Source: Patagioenas fasciata
Lineage: Eukaryota; Chordata; Aves; Columbiformes; Columbidae
Assembly (NCBI RefSeq): GCF_037038585.1
Contig: NC_092525.1
Coordinates: 20,790,867 to 20,854,866, forward strand
DNA: 64,000 bases
Direction of reading: 5' to 3'
Shown here: piece after piece, positions 1 through 53,644 of the stretch
Numbering within the stretch: position 1 is the stretch's first letter
Layout of the letters: each line of letters starts with the position of its first letter
Program-made: the position numbers and the translations under genes
Notes under the pieces: generated by a model
Seen by the model: the letters and a program-made list of their open reading frames with translations, nothing else
Told to the model about the DNA's origin: nothing
Database searches by the model: none

Positions 1-3000
1 GAAGCTGGATCCAAACTTATGATCCCAGCTGGATGGGGGAAAAAAATAATCCCAAAAAAGCAGAAGGGCCAAGGAGGTGGACTTTTTCCAGCTCCTGCTG
101 CCATCCCATTGAGGTACAGTTTGTTCCGTCATCTTAGTTGAGTGCTTGGCCATGGGTGCAGGAGAATAACGTGAGGGGATGAAGTGCAAAGGCATCATTC
201 ACAAGTCAAGGTCCATTAAAGCCTGTGGGAGTGTATTCACTCACATCTTTATCCCCTGAATGCTGCCAGGCTTGTGGGTGCTTGGATGCACAGCACATTG
301 CCCACATTGCTGTCTGTTCATGTGCTGTCACTTGGTGTCCCCTAAGGTGTGTAGCCTGGGACATCTGCAGGTGACTGGCAATGCACCTGCTCTGAGCTGG
401 AAAACATTTCCTAATGAGGGAATTAACTTTGCTTCATCCACCTTGCATTCTAAATAAACCAAGTTGTCTCTAGGCCATTAATAGGTTTTGGAAGAAAGCA
501 GAAGCACCAAGAGAGATAGTCCTGGGAGGGAATGTTCAACTTCAGCTCCAGGCAGGATTAGAGCCCCAGCTTGGGTATAAAAATACTTGGGTTTATCATC
601 TCTCAGACAAGCAGTGGCCATGAACAAGCTCCTTGGGAGATGCAGCCACACTTGCCTCAGTCCTGGTTTGGTACATGGGCCAGGAGCCAGCACCCAAGCT
701 GGGGGTCAAAGGCACTGATGTGTACAGCGTGGAGGTGCACGCAAAGGTGTGAGGAACCAGATGAGATGCCAAAATGAGTAAGTGACTGTGGGTGGCTGCC
801 TGGGGATGTGGGAGCCATGGGAGGGACATGGCACTCCCTCCCTGCCTTGTTTTGTGTGTGGCAGGCAACCTTGAGTTTAACAACTTAATGAGTGCTGTGC
901 AATCACCAGCCTCATTTGCATGTGCTGTGTCCCTGACAAGGAGGATGCTGAGCTACAGGTTGCACCCAGTGTAGGCTAAAGGTGACTTTATAACTGTCTT
1001 TCTTGAGCCTTTTCATTGTCTCTCCAGATGAGCAAAGGGGTCTCAGGGCTGCCCATGGAGCTGCCCTGCCTTGTGCAGACAGCACCTGGGCGTACCACAG
1101 CAGGCAGGAGCTGCCCTTGACCTTATCGGAGAGCAAGCATCTGCTGTCTGCAGCACCCTGCCTCACCGCCTCCACAGCCCCACCAGGGAGAAAGGATGGG
1201 GCAGGTGCTTGCTCAATCACAACCATTCACTCCTGGGCATAAGTTTGTCTTGTGTAGCATGTGACAGTCGGGGAAAGAGCTGTAGGGGTTTGACAGTTGC
1301 TCCACTGCCTGCAGGTTGATCGCTGAACTGGGCTGGGGCTGATCACTGCCCAGAAAATACTTTCCTTCTGAAACATCTTGGTGCTCAGGCTTTTTTTTCT
1401 TCTGTGTTGTTGGGGGGTGTGTGTGTGTGTGTGTGTGTTTGTTTTTCCCTGGTGTGAATACAGCTCCAGGCAGGGATGCAGGAGAGCTTTATCAAGGCTT
1501 GGTTGGAGTTTGAAATAGTTTTCTTCCAAAAGTATGTGTACTTACAAGAAATAGCTTCAACCCAAGCCCTGGGAAACCCACAGTTACTACAGACTGCTGT
1601 TTGTGTGCCCATTTCTTTTACCTGCAATTATGGGGAAATTGCCATTGTGTAAGCAGTGAGCTGTATGAATAGCTTTATTTATTATTATTAGATCTAGATG
1701 TGTGTTTTTCTTGAGATCATATCTGCATAAGCAGGCACAATAATAATAGCTTTTTGGACTGGCCAGGTTTAATTTCTATGGACTGTGAAACTTCTGAAGC
1801 AAGGTGCTGTTTATTGCTGTCTTTTAAAATAAATGTTAAGCAAGGTTAATCAATGGTATTAGGTTGCAGCAGAGAGATGTCTGCGTTGTCCAGGCTGAGT
1901 TCCTGTAAGGGCAGTTGGTCATGTTGTGCTTGTTCTCCTTGGCTGGTATCAGCAAAAGTGTGTCTTGTTACAGCCTGGTGCCAAGCTGTTTCAGGAAGCA
2001 ACATTCCCCTTTCATGGAATAATTTTTCAGGTGAATTTAAGTACTGAGCTCACTTGCATTTCTCTTTTTCTGGTTTGGTCTGTTTGCTTTTGGGAAAGCT
2101 GTGTAATAGAGAGAGCAACAGCTTCTTAACTCTGTTACAGCACAGTGCTATCTGAGTATGGAAAATGTGACCAAGAATGGGTCAAGAAATAGGAAAAGAT
2201 AATGTTTTCTCTGGGAGGACCATTATCAGGAACTTTTCATCAAAAGAGTAAAACCAGAGCTGGGTTCGTTAGTATATATCTTGACCTACCAGTATTTTTT
2301 GGGCAGCTTACCAGGTGTTTGTGCCCATGCAGGCAGAAGAACATGTGGTCGCGGAGCCACCCAGGCTGGCTGTTGCTGAAAAGAAGATGAAAACAAAGCT
2401 GAGTTGAAAGGGTGTCTTGTCAGACTTGTGCGATTTGTGCTTTTGATGATGGGTGTGGTAGCCCAAAAGTCACCTCACGGTTGGTGTTTTGCTTCACTTT
2501 CTGAGCAGCTGGTGGTACCAGGCTTTGCCAAGAGAAGATGCACTGGAGAAAGACAGGCAGCCAAGGACAGATAAAATGAGAACTCAAAATGCATCATTTG
2601 GGGGAATCTTTTTGTTTCATTTTTGAATCTCAGTATTTCAAAATAATAACAGGTTTGGAAACAGAAGGATTTTGACATTTAGTGTTTGATGTTGGCAGAT
2701 AAAGGAGATAAAGAGGTCCCTGACAGAGCACACGAGCTATTTGTAATCTATTGTGCAACAACTGCCGATGAACCTGTGTCTTTGTGTGTTTAAAGTGTAT
2801 TTTCTGACCTTTACTGGCAATTTTAAAGGGATTTACTCTTCGCTATTTTGTAATCCCTGGTTCAGAGCAAATTTGCAGATTTTGAACATCAGGAGAGACC
2901 ATTAGCACCATAGTCTATTTGGATAGCTCAAGCTACCTAAATTCATCCTCCTCTCTACTGAGCCCAATACTTAATGTTCAGCTACAGCATGTCTTCTATA

Positions 3001-4179
3001 AAGGCATGATATGAAGGTGGAAGGCTCAACCACTAACCCAATGGTTTGTTCCAAGGTCTGATCATTATCACTATTTAAAATAAAATTGGCAATTTACTTC
3101 TCATTTTTCTCTGTCTCCCTTTGGCTAGAAGAATTTATGCCCAAATATTCATGTGAAAGCAAATATTTCTTTAGCCCTCTCAAAATAAAGCAAAAGATAG
3201 GCTTACGTATGTGTTGCAGTGAATCTGTGTACATAGAAAATAGATTACCATCCTTCCAGTGGTTCAATGCTGTGGTCTGCAGACAGCATGCATGCATTTG
3301 TAAAGTCATTTGAGCTGCATTAAGGTCGATATAATAACTTGAACATAATTTCTTTTAGTGGCTTTTCTTATTTATAGACATTTCTTCAGCCATTTGAAAT
3401 CCGATGTTGCAAGCAAAATTAAACTGGCACAGAGAAGTGAAGCAGGAAGGGAGGGTTGTGCACATAAGTGGGGGCAGAAAAAAGGTGTTTACCTGGAAAT
3501 GGGGAGTGGGCTGGGCTTGACCCCTTCTGGCTATTGTAGGGCTATATTGCAAGATAATTTGGGAAAATATTCTAGCTGGAGAGAGGGTATGAACCAAATG
3601 GTTCATACAGAGTCAGTAATTTGAGTGCTGTAGTTTTGTAATGTGTTTCTAATGCAAACTGTGGATGTCACCACTCCTGAATTTTTGGGCCTGGCCCTTA
3701 TCACAGTATCAAACAGCTTATAAGAAAGTATTCAGAATACAAAGGGGGAGAAAATCTTTTTCAGAGTTATAAAACCATCTTCTGTTGTAAGGAGCTTGGT
3801 TGTTTTTTGGCAAGGTTTTCAAAGAAAACGGTGTTGAGATCCTCTAGATGAACAGGAAAATTAATATATTAGGTATTATGTAAATCCATACTTCATCAGA
3901 GCGCTAGATAAGATAAATGGGAGCAAAGAGCAGGCTTTGAAGGCTGTTGGTGAGATTTCTGCGTGTGTGCTGTGCCACTTGAAGGCTTGGTGCAGCACCC
4001 ACAGCCCACAGGGACACAGAGGTCCTGCATCTCCCTCTTGATCCTGGGCTGCTCAAGGGGCTGCTGCACTATCACCAACTAAATTTTGTCAGCCTGTGGT
4101 ACAACCTTGCTCAGGCCACAGGGCTGTAGCATTATCTGTGAAAAACCTCTTTTCTCCCTGTTTTGTTGTGAAGGATTCC
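1..4179. other. Upstream intergenic DNA, no gene seen
   Basis: This is non-coding DNA 5' of PLPP3. All open frames are short, carry no recognisable domain and overlap one another on both strands, as chance frames do. The only distinct structures are a (GT)11 microsatellite at 1417-1438 and AT-rich stretches around 1660-1850 and 2700-3100. In human the neighbouring upstream gene is PRKAA2, transcribed away from PLPP3. No PRKAA2 exon is recognisable here, so that gene, if syntenic, must lie beyond the left edge. Confidence 0.7.
1417..1438. repeat. (GT)11 dinucleotide microsatellite
   Basis: Eleven uninterrupted GT units follow a run of six G and are followed by a T-rich stretch. It is a simple sequence repeat, probably polymorphic in length. 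Confidence 0.95.
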
Positions 4180-4704
4180 TTTGAGACCCCACCTGGAACA
4201 AAACTGTGTCCAACTCTGGAGCCCTCAGTACAGGAAAGACATGGACCTGTTGAAGAGGGACCATAGGAGGCCACAGAAGTGATCAGAGGGATGGAATAAG
4301 AATGTCTCACATGAGGAAAGACTGAGAGAGTTGGGGTTGTTCAGCCTGGAGAAGAGAAGGCTCCTGGGAGACGTTATTGTGGCCTTTTAGTACTTAAAAG
4401 GGGCCAATAAGAAAGATGGGGACAGACTTTTTAGCATGGCCTGTTGTGATAGGACAAGGGGTGATGGTTTTAAATTAAGAGGGGAGGTTCAGACTAGACA
4501 TAAGAAATCTTTTATAATGAGGGTGGTAAAGTACTTGAACAGGTTGTCCAGAAAGGTGGTGGATGCTGCATCCCTGGAGACATCCCAGGCCAGGCTGGCT
4601 GGGCTGTGAGCAACCTGATCTGGGTGAAGATGTCCCTGCTCATGGCAGGAGTGGCACTGGATGAGATTTGAAAGTCCTTTCCAACCCAAACCATTCTGTG
4701 ATTC
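4180..4704 (+). mobile_element. CR1 LINE, 5'-truncated 3' fragment
   Basis: The longest retroelement copy in the window. It begins near the conserved GAGACCCCACCTGGAACA block, runs through the GTTCAGCCTGGAGAAGAG and TTAGCATGGCCTGTTGTGAT blocks, and ends with CCATTCTGTGATTC, a variant of the CR1 3' end. CR1 elements are typically 5'-truncated and lack a poly(A) tail, as here. It carries the GAGACATCCCAGGCCAGG variant shared with three other copies in the window. No reverse transcriptase segment is present, so it cannot move by itself. Confidence 0.95.
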
Positions 4705-7700
4705 ACAGTTTCAATGTAGGTGGAGGAAAGCTCCTCAATGGCAGATTGTGTAGTGTGAGGGGATCAAGGGGTGGATGGCCCGGGTTACCAGCAAACCCAA
4801 TTTGTGTGCTGAAGCAAATATTAGGGGAGGGTCCAGCTTGACCCCTGCATACACATTTAAATACTTGATTATCGCTGACAATGAATTATCGAGAGAGGGA
4901 CTCGAGAGCAGATAAGCCCGGGGACTTGTGCATTGTATACAAATACATGGCCTGACCTCACATCTCATGTGAGGCGGCAGCAAGAGGAATGTCAGAGCTC
5001 TTCCCTGGCGCGTCTCCATTTTCATCTTGTGCAAGACAAGATTGATACAGACACCTCCATGTGTGGGGCCACGAGCTTCACTTTTTCTTGCACTGCTTTG
5101 TCTCCTGACAATCCCTACCATTGCTCCATATATATTTTGTTTAAGCTGCTTTTCAGAAGCCTCTCCCTGCTTCCACACTTATGCATCCAGACCCCTCCAG
5201 TATCAACCCATCTAAGCAACATCTTGGCCCTTGTTCAGAAGATGCAAGCCCATGCATGCCACCTTCAAGGCTACTCCTCAGCTGAACATCTCCTTTCCTA
5301 TTGCCCAGCCACACACCTGCCCCATCAGCACCCGTCTTCATTGTCAGGGGCTTCACACTTTGAAGGTGATGCCAAAAGCTATCAGATGACCCATAAAATG
5401 GTGTAGTCTAGACATGGAAAGAAGACTTCTTTTTTTTTCCTTACACTTTTCATTTAGATGCTGAGCACTTTCAACCAGGCTATTGAGACAGTTTGTGACC
5501 AGAAATCAGTCCAGGCTGAAAAAATGTAGCTCTGCCTGTTTACATTATAAACCACAAATGTTTGTATCCTGCAACAAACATCTGGGAAGTGTCCAGACCA
5601 GACATTACAAATGTGTTAACTACCCTGAGTTAACCAGTAATCAATTCAGGGCTGGAACCTCGCGTGTGGACCTTTCCTCTGAGACGGCTGTTAATAACGG
5701 GGCTTTCATTTAGATCCTGACCTAGAAGCGTAATTTAACCATGGCACATTCTTGACTTTGAAACAAACTTCTGGGAGCTTGCAAACGCAGAGCACAGACC
5801 CAGATTTACCAGGTTTAAATGAACGGCAATGTGCCACCTCTTTCATTAACAGTTGTTGATGGCGAAAATGTCTGCCCAGTAGAAATTGTGAATTATACAG
5901 ACAGACCTTGAAGGCCCTGCTAATAAACACATGAAAGGATTTGAAGGCACTATATGAAAATACTGGCCTATTGGAATCCTTTTTAATGCCAACAGTTGGA
6001 GAGAAAGTGTATTATTCAGGGCTGGAATTTCTAATAATTAAAGTGCGTCTTTTGTAATTAAGACACTGCTTTTGATTTTTGCAGTACAAGTTTGCTCCAA
6101 TTTCTTCATCAATACGGAGATGTATCACTAGGCAGGAGGAAACCGTAGCCATGACTTGCTGCAGCTGCTTTGATGGAGCCGAAGAATTTGTTTTTCCAAG
6201 CAACTGCTAAGGAAGGGCAGTAGGTGGTGCTGTTATTCTCTTTTTTGAGGATGGTGTACTGAAGACAGAGGCATAACCCGGGCTGGACGTGAAGTGTTAC
6301 CGGCCCTCAGTGCCGCCAAAGCATAAATCAGGCTCCTTCAAATCTTGAGATGTGGCCTTCAGAAAAATCATCAGATTAAATCAAAAGGTATCCTCTCCTA
6401 CAGCTAGTGCATTTTGATCTTTCTGATGAGATGTAGAGGTCACATTTTCGAGCTTTTTGTCATAACCATGTCATTTGATTTTTTTTAATTTTTTTTTTTT
6501 TTCTCTTTGTAATAATGAGAAGTGGAATCTTCTGATCAGTTCAGGAGCCAGCAAGATTCAGGGGAACTACATTAAATTAAGGAGAAACACCAGGATTGTG
6601 AAACTTGGCAGCAGTACAGAAGATGGTTTCAAAACAGCCTGGACTTCTGAAGGCTGTTGGCAAATCGAATGCATCTGACTATGAGTGATTTGGGATGCCA
6701 GGAACCACTCTGACCACGGAGCTCCCTACCCCATGGGTCACTGTGGCGCATGCTTGAGGGATGAGCCTCCTGGCCTGCATCCATCTGGACACCCAGTTTC
6801 CTGAAGAGCAGCAAACCCTGTATCAGGATGACATTTATCAGTTATTTTTTAAAATGACCTGAAGATTTATGAGGTTTGATTCTTCCCCGTGGCATTGGAG
6901 AGGGCAGAACTGGGCCCCCTTTGGATTTCACTTTTATTTGCCTCTCTCTGCAATGACAGGTCTAAGTTCAGCCTTAGCAAACATTTCTTAACAGGGCAGC
7001 AATGATTGCGTGGGTTGGACAACCCAGCACCGGTGAAGGTGGCCAGGCAGGGGACATGGCAGCTCTCCTGCCCTTCACCTCCTCCTGCCTTGGCCTGGGG
7101 TTGGCAATGTTAACCCTCCCCACCACTTGCAGCCCCTCTTGTGTTTTCTCCAGCAGCAGCTGCTGGTGCTAAAAATAGTCCTCAACAGAGTAGTGGTGGC
7201 TCAGCTTTGGACTTCCCAGAAGTTTACTGGTATTCTGGCCTCATGACTCCAGTTTAGGTGACCTGATGCTCAGCAGCACGGAACTTTGCCCCAGTTTCCC
7301 TGTTCATTGTGGAACAATCTCAAATAATATAGAGATAACAATCAGCATACTGAGTACAGCTCACTTTCTTATTTTACGTTTGCTATAGACGTGGTCATGA
7401 ACAGCTCCAAGAAATACAATAGGCAGGGCCTGGTCCTGCCCTGCTGCATGTCCCCTCTCCAGAAGAGCTACTGCCAAAGCTTCCATGTGATGGAAAAACA
7501 AAGTGGATTCCTGTCTAAAACCCTGGTGTGGGTCTGAGAAGGCAGCACTGGTTTGGTGCTGGGCTGTGCATCAAAATAAGTGTCCAGCCACACACACTTT
7601 AGACATCAAACTGTCCTGCAACATTGTTCTTGTCAGGATGTCAGAAGAGTGGGATTCTCTGTGCTTGCAAATGTAGCAGCCCTGGGAGCAGGGGAGCTGC

Positions 7701-10690
7701 ATGGGCAAGGGGCAGAGCTGACACTGTCAGTGATGCTGCACTAATTGAACACCTTGTAGGGACTAATTAAAGTTGTGCTGGGCTAAGGGGAGTGGGATGG
7801 GGTAAGTGGGAGTGTAAGAGCAGGCTGCAGATCTGCTCCCTGCTCTAACAAATAGTTATATTCTATTAAGTGACCTATAGGATAAACTGCTTCTATGAGC
7901 CTCAGAGCAGAAACTGGAGCTGTTTCCCTTCTCTTTCCCCAAACCCTCTCTGTGTACCAGGTGGAAATACAAGCTCTTGCCAGGCTCCTTTTTCTTTTTC
8001 CCCAAACCAGACCTTACTGTCTCCTTGGACTTGGTGTGGGTGGTTTTTGTGGTGGTGGTTGTTTCTTTTGTTTGTGGGTTTTTTTTTTAACAGAACTATG
8101 CCCTTTGACCTGGATCATGGTGACTGGTCATGCTGAAGGATGAAGAGCTTCTCTCCATTTTAAATTATTGCTGCAAAATGAGCAGGTTTCCATGTAGTCA
8201 TGTCCTACCATAGGAAGACAGCATCCAGCTCCCGCCCCTTTTCCTGTAAGAGGAGTAGTCTTAAAGAGATGATTCTCTTAAAATGACAACACTGAACATA
8301 ACACAATTCCTGTTTTAATATTGTTGGGTTCTGAAATATCTTAATGTTTATATCTGGGCAAGAACAAGCATTACCACAACTATTTTATTTTCCTATAGGT
8401 TATATCAGTGCTGCATTCCTTGGTCACGGGCTATCTAGTCCAGCTGAGACACGAAAATGGTGAAAATGTTGTGAGATCAGTCAGCCTCCAAAAATGTTGG
8501 GCAAAATTCACTGATAACATAAATGCAATTGGCTCAGTTAATTTATATCAAGAAAAAAACCTTCAGTCCATAGTGAGAATTTAGAATCTGAAAGGAAAAG
8601 CTGAGCCCTAAGTGGATAGCTGTTGCATGCTGTATTAAATAATTGCATTTGTGAATAAACAATTATTATCAATGAATCTCTTGCATATTATTGACAAAAG
8701 CACAGAAGCTGCTTTTTGGGGCTGCTGACTTACCCATTGTCAAGTGTGAACCGAGCAATTGTAGTGGGTGCTCCCTTAAGAAATTGTCTGAGATTCAGAC
8801 TTATTTGTGTGCCCTTGCTTGCATCAATTAACAGTACAATCTTTTTTGTTATGAAAATGCAAACATTAGTAGCCTGAGGGGTCTTGTAAATGCAAATATG
8901 AAAGTATAATTTTAATTTCCCTTTAAGTACAAAAAAAGTTTGTTTGTTTGCTGTTACAATGTCAGGTCTCTTTTTTTTTTTTTTAATTTATTTTCTTGTT
9001 TTAAATGCAAGATTGAATTTAGCCCAGGGAAATTTGCATGAGGATCATTTTCAGTTTAGCAGATTTGGGGAGGCTGAAAGCAGCTGCTGAAAGCTGTGAG
9101 CTCCTCTCACAAGGGCCAGGCTCTGAAGGGTGCAGGGCCGGGTGGATGCTTGGCCCCACAGCAGAGGTGGTGAGCTGGGCTGGGCAGTGTGCCCGCAGCT
9201 GGTGTGGGCTGGTCCCCTGGGCTGGGGGAGAATTCCCACGTGAGAATTCTTTCAGGCATTTGAGGAGCCTAAATTAGGCAACATGGTCAGGGGAATGAGA
9301 GAGAGACCTTGAGATGTGTCCTTCAGAGGCAGCTTGGGCCTGGGTGCATGGCCATCACTGTGGGGCACCATTTTGGGCCAAAACTGATGGGTTTGTGTTC
9401 AGTGCCACAGAGTGATACTGGGCAAAAGAGAGCCATCTCCTCAAAAGTAAGGTGGGAGATGACACCCGAGTGCATGTCGCTGAGGTGTAATGAAAGAGTT
9501 GGAAGAAAGTCCAAGGTCTGTTTTCCCCTTTCTTTTTACACCACACATATAAAATATGAAAACACTTTGCTTTGTTCCTCCTAGGTTGGCCCCAGTGTGC
9601 CCAGGTATGTGTCTAAACAGATTCCTGGAAAACCTGCCCTTGCCAAGGCGCAATCTGTAGCACTCAGGTTACAGTCTGCAGCTCTGTGAAAAGCAGCAGG
9701 GAAGCATGTCCTTGCTGGGGGGCCCTACCTGCCCTCCCTGCCTGCCTGCCCCTGCAGGCAGGGAGATGCTGGGGACACAGCAGGATATGTGTCCAGGCAC
9801 AGGATTTGGCCTGGTCATGGTTTGCCAGCACATAGACAGAAGGCTGAGGTCAGATATACAAACAAAAAAAAAGAAGAAAAGCGGTTAGATACCATCCTGA
9901 GCAGCTTCACACACTCTTCCCACCACCTGCATCCCTGGCTGCGCTGCTTGGAGCTGCTAGCATCACTATCCTGCCAGCCCAGGGTTCTTGGGAAACCTTT
10001 CGTTTACTTCCTTGATGATTTTTAATTAGACCAAAGGGACGATTAACCAACATAATAATCCCTCACCAAACTCCAAACGCTCTTGTTCTGCACTTTATGG
10101 AGGTCGTATTGCTGGTGCAGGAGAGTGAAGATGCCGTGGTTGGGTGGTGGTACCCACGGGAGGGTGTCATGGCCAAACCAATCCTTCACCTGTGAGCACA
10201 CAGAGCGGAATTCGGCCCTGCCAGGCACCAGGGTCCATGGGTACCATACACACTGCGTCCCCTCAAAAAGGATCTGTCTCAGCACATGGAGCAGAGCTGG
10301 AGGTCAGGGAAAAAAACAAAACAGGAGAAATGTGTTTAAAGTTATTTGTTACCAGCTTTCTCCCCTTCACACCATTACCACTTTTCGGGAGTCCTCCAGC
10401 CTTGGATCGGCTGGTTGTTTTCCTTCCCCCCGCCCCCTCTCCCATCGCACTCCTCTCTCTGGTGTGTGAACGCTAGAGGCACCCTCCTTCTCTCCTTTGG
10501 TCTGCGAAAAAACTTTTAGTTCCTGACTTTTTTTTTTTTTTTTAAACTTCCCTCAGGAAAAAAATGTGGAGTTAATTATCTATGTAAAATGTCAGATGCA
10601 GGAAAGGGGCTGTGCTTACTTGGATATCCCATCCGAGGCGAAGTGACTGATTTTTTTTTCTTTCTTTTTTTTTTTTTTTTTTTTCCTAAG
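4705..10690. other. Upstream intergenic DNA, candidate regulatory stretches
   Basis: No gene is recognisable. The segment from about 5585 to 6480 is AT-rich with scattered CpGs and several homeodomain-type TAATTA/AATTAA words. It also holds two GTTAAC palindromes 14 bp apart (5615-5620 and 5629-5634). A short stretch near 7287-7320 resembles the conserved part of a MIR SINE. A CACGTG E-box at 9237-9242 is flanked by two GAGAATTC words. Long T tracts lie at about 6478-6500, 8971-8985 and 10528-10543. None of this proves function. Confidence 0.55.
7287..7320 (+). repeat. Possible MIR/CORE-SINE relic
   Basis: The stretch contains TTGCCCCAGTTTCCCTGTTC, close to the GCCTCAGTTTCC(C/T)CATCTG block of MIR-type SINEs, and is followed by an AATAAT-like stretch as in MIR. 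It is too short and diverged to be sure without a profile search. Confidence 0.25.
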
Positions 10691-10760
10691 GGGTGGAAAG
10701 GACCTCGCGAAATAAAAGTGCAGAAACAAGCCGGTGGCTCCCAGAGCGGCCGGGGCGGGC
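10528..10760 (+). promoter_or_regulatory. PLPP3: PLPP3 proximal promoter (predicted)
   Basis: The boundary between AT-rich upstream DNA and the CpG island holds two T tracts (10528-10543 and the nearly pure tract 10651-10684). These are followed by a TATA-like AATAAAAG at 10711-10718 and a GC box GGGGCGGG at 10752-10759. A TATA-like element at that place would put transcription start near 10740-10745. That start is inference. It fits a leader of about 500 nt, but no transcript evidence is available here. In human endothelium PLPP3 transcription is induced by KLF2 under laminar flow, and I did not find a decisive KLF2 cluster. Confidence 0.5.
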
Positions 10761-11042
10761 GCGGCGGGAGACCCCAGCGCAGCGCGGAGCAGAGCGCGGA
10801 TCAGAGCGCGGAGCCCACCTGCCCGCGTCGCCCAGCTCCTCGCTCCGCACGTTTTCCCCCCGCGTACTGAGATCCTGATACATACATATATACATATATT
10901 TTTTATCTCTTCTCCCGGCTTTTCTTCCAGGACTTTTCCACCGCCTTGGGACACCCGCAAACTTCTCCTTCGCTCTCCCTTCCCTCCTGCCCCTCCTTTG
11001 CTGGTGGTTTTGTGCTTGTTTTGTTTTTGTTCTGCTATTTTT

Positions 11043-11060
11043 TTGTTGTTGTTGTTGTTG
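11043..11060 (+). repeat. (TTG)6 trinucleotide repeat in 5' UTR
   Basis: Six perfect TTG units follow a short T run. In the PLPP3 reading frame it would encode leucines; on the opposite strand it reads as glutamines. It is probably an ordinary microsatellite. Confidence 0.9.
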
Positions 11061-11170
11061 GAAGACCCGCCTGCGTTTCGCCTCCCGTGCCTCACCGGAG
11101 AGGCCGGGAGCGGCTCCGGCGGCGCGGGCAGCACCTCCCCGGCTCACCGCCTGCCAGCCCGGCGGTGCGG

Positions 11171-11230
11171 CTCGGCTCGGCGTGGCCCGGCTCGGCTCGG
11201 CGTGGCCCGGCTCGGCTCGGCACGGCTCGG
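11171..11230 (+). repeat. 20-bp GC-rich minisatellite, 3 copies, in 5' UTR
   Basis: Three head-to-tail copies of the unit CTCGGCTCGGCGTGGCCCGG. The first two (11171-11190 and 11191-11210) are identical. The third (11211-11230) differs at three positions in its second half. The array ends 16 bases before the PLPP3 start codon, so it lies in the leader. Each unit contains CGGCTCGG words that could pair in structured RNA. Confidence 0.95.
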
Positions 11231-11246
11231 GCGTTCGCCCCCGATA

Positions 11247-53644
<42,398 letters not shown>

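Larger units (their letters stand above)
10742..11246 (+). other. PLPP3: PLPP3 5' UTR (start estimated)
   Basis: The leader upstream of the start codon contains no ATG in any frame between 10734 and 11246, so the PLPP3 start would be the first AUG met by a scanning ribosome. In the PLPP3 frame there is no stop from 10716 (just after a TAA at 10713) to the start codon. The leader contains a (TTG)6 repeat and a 3 x 20-bp GC-rich minisatellite ending 16 bases before the start. The 5' end is inferred from the TATA-like element, and an intron inside the leader cannot be excluded. Confidence 0.55.

Noticed and set aside
4489-4706. Short - strand frames with similar proteins at 4489, 14705 and 23221
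   Set aside because: The similarity comes from translating the antisense of three CR1 fragments. It is not a gene family.
6217-6228. CTCF-like core GCAGTAGGTGGT
   Set aside because: Ten of twelve positions fit the consensus, but such near-matches are common and there is no binding or orientation evidence.
10686-11147. Antisense frame with a six-glutamine run
   Set aside because: The glutamines come from reading the (TTG)6 repeat on the - strand. There is no ATG-supported product or domain.
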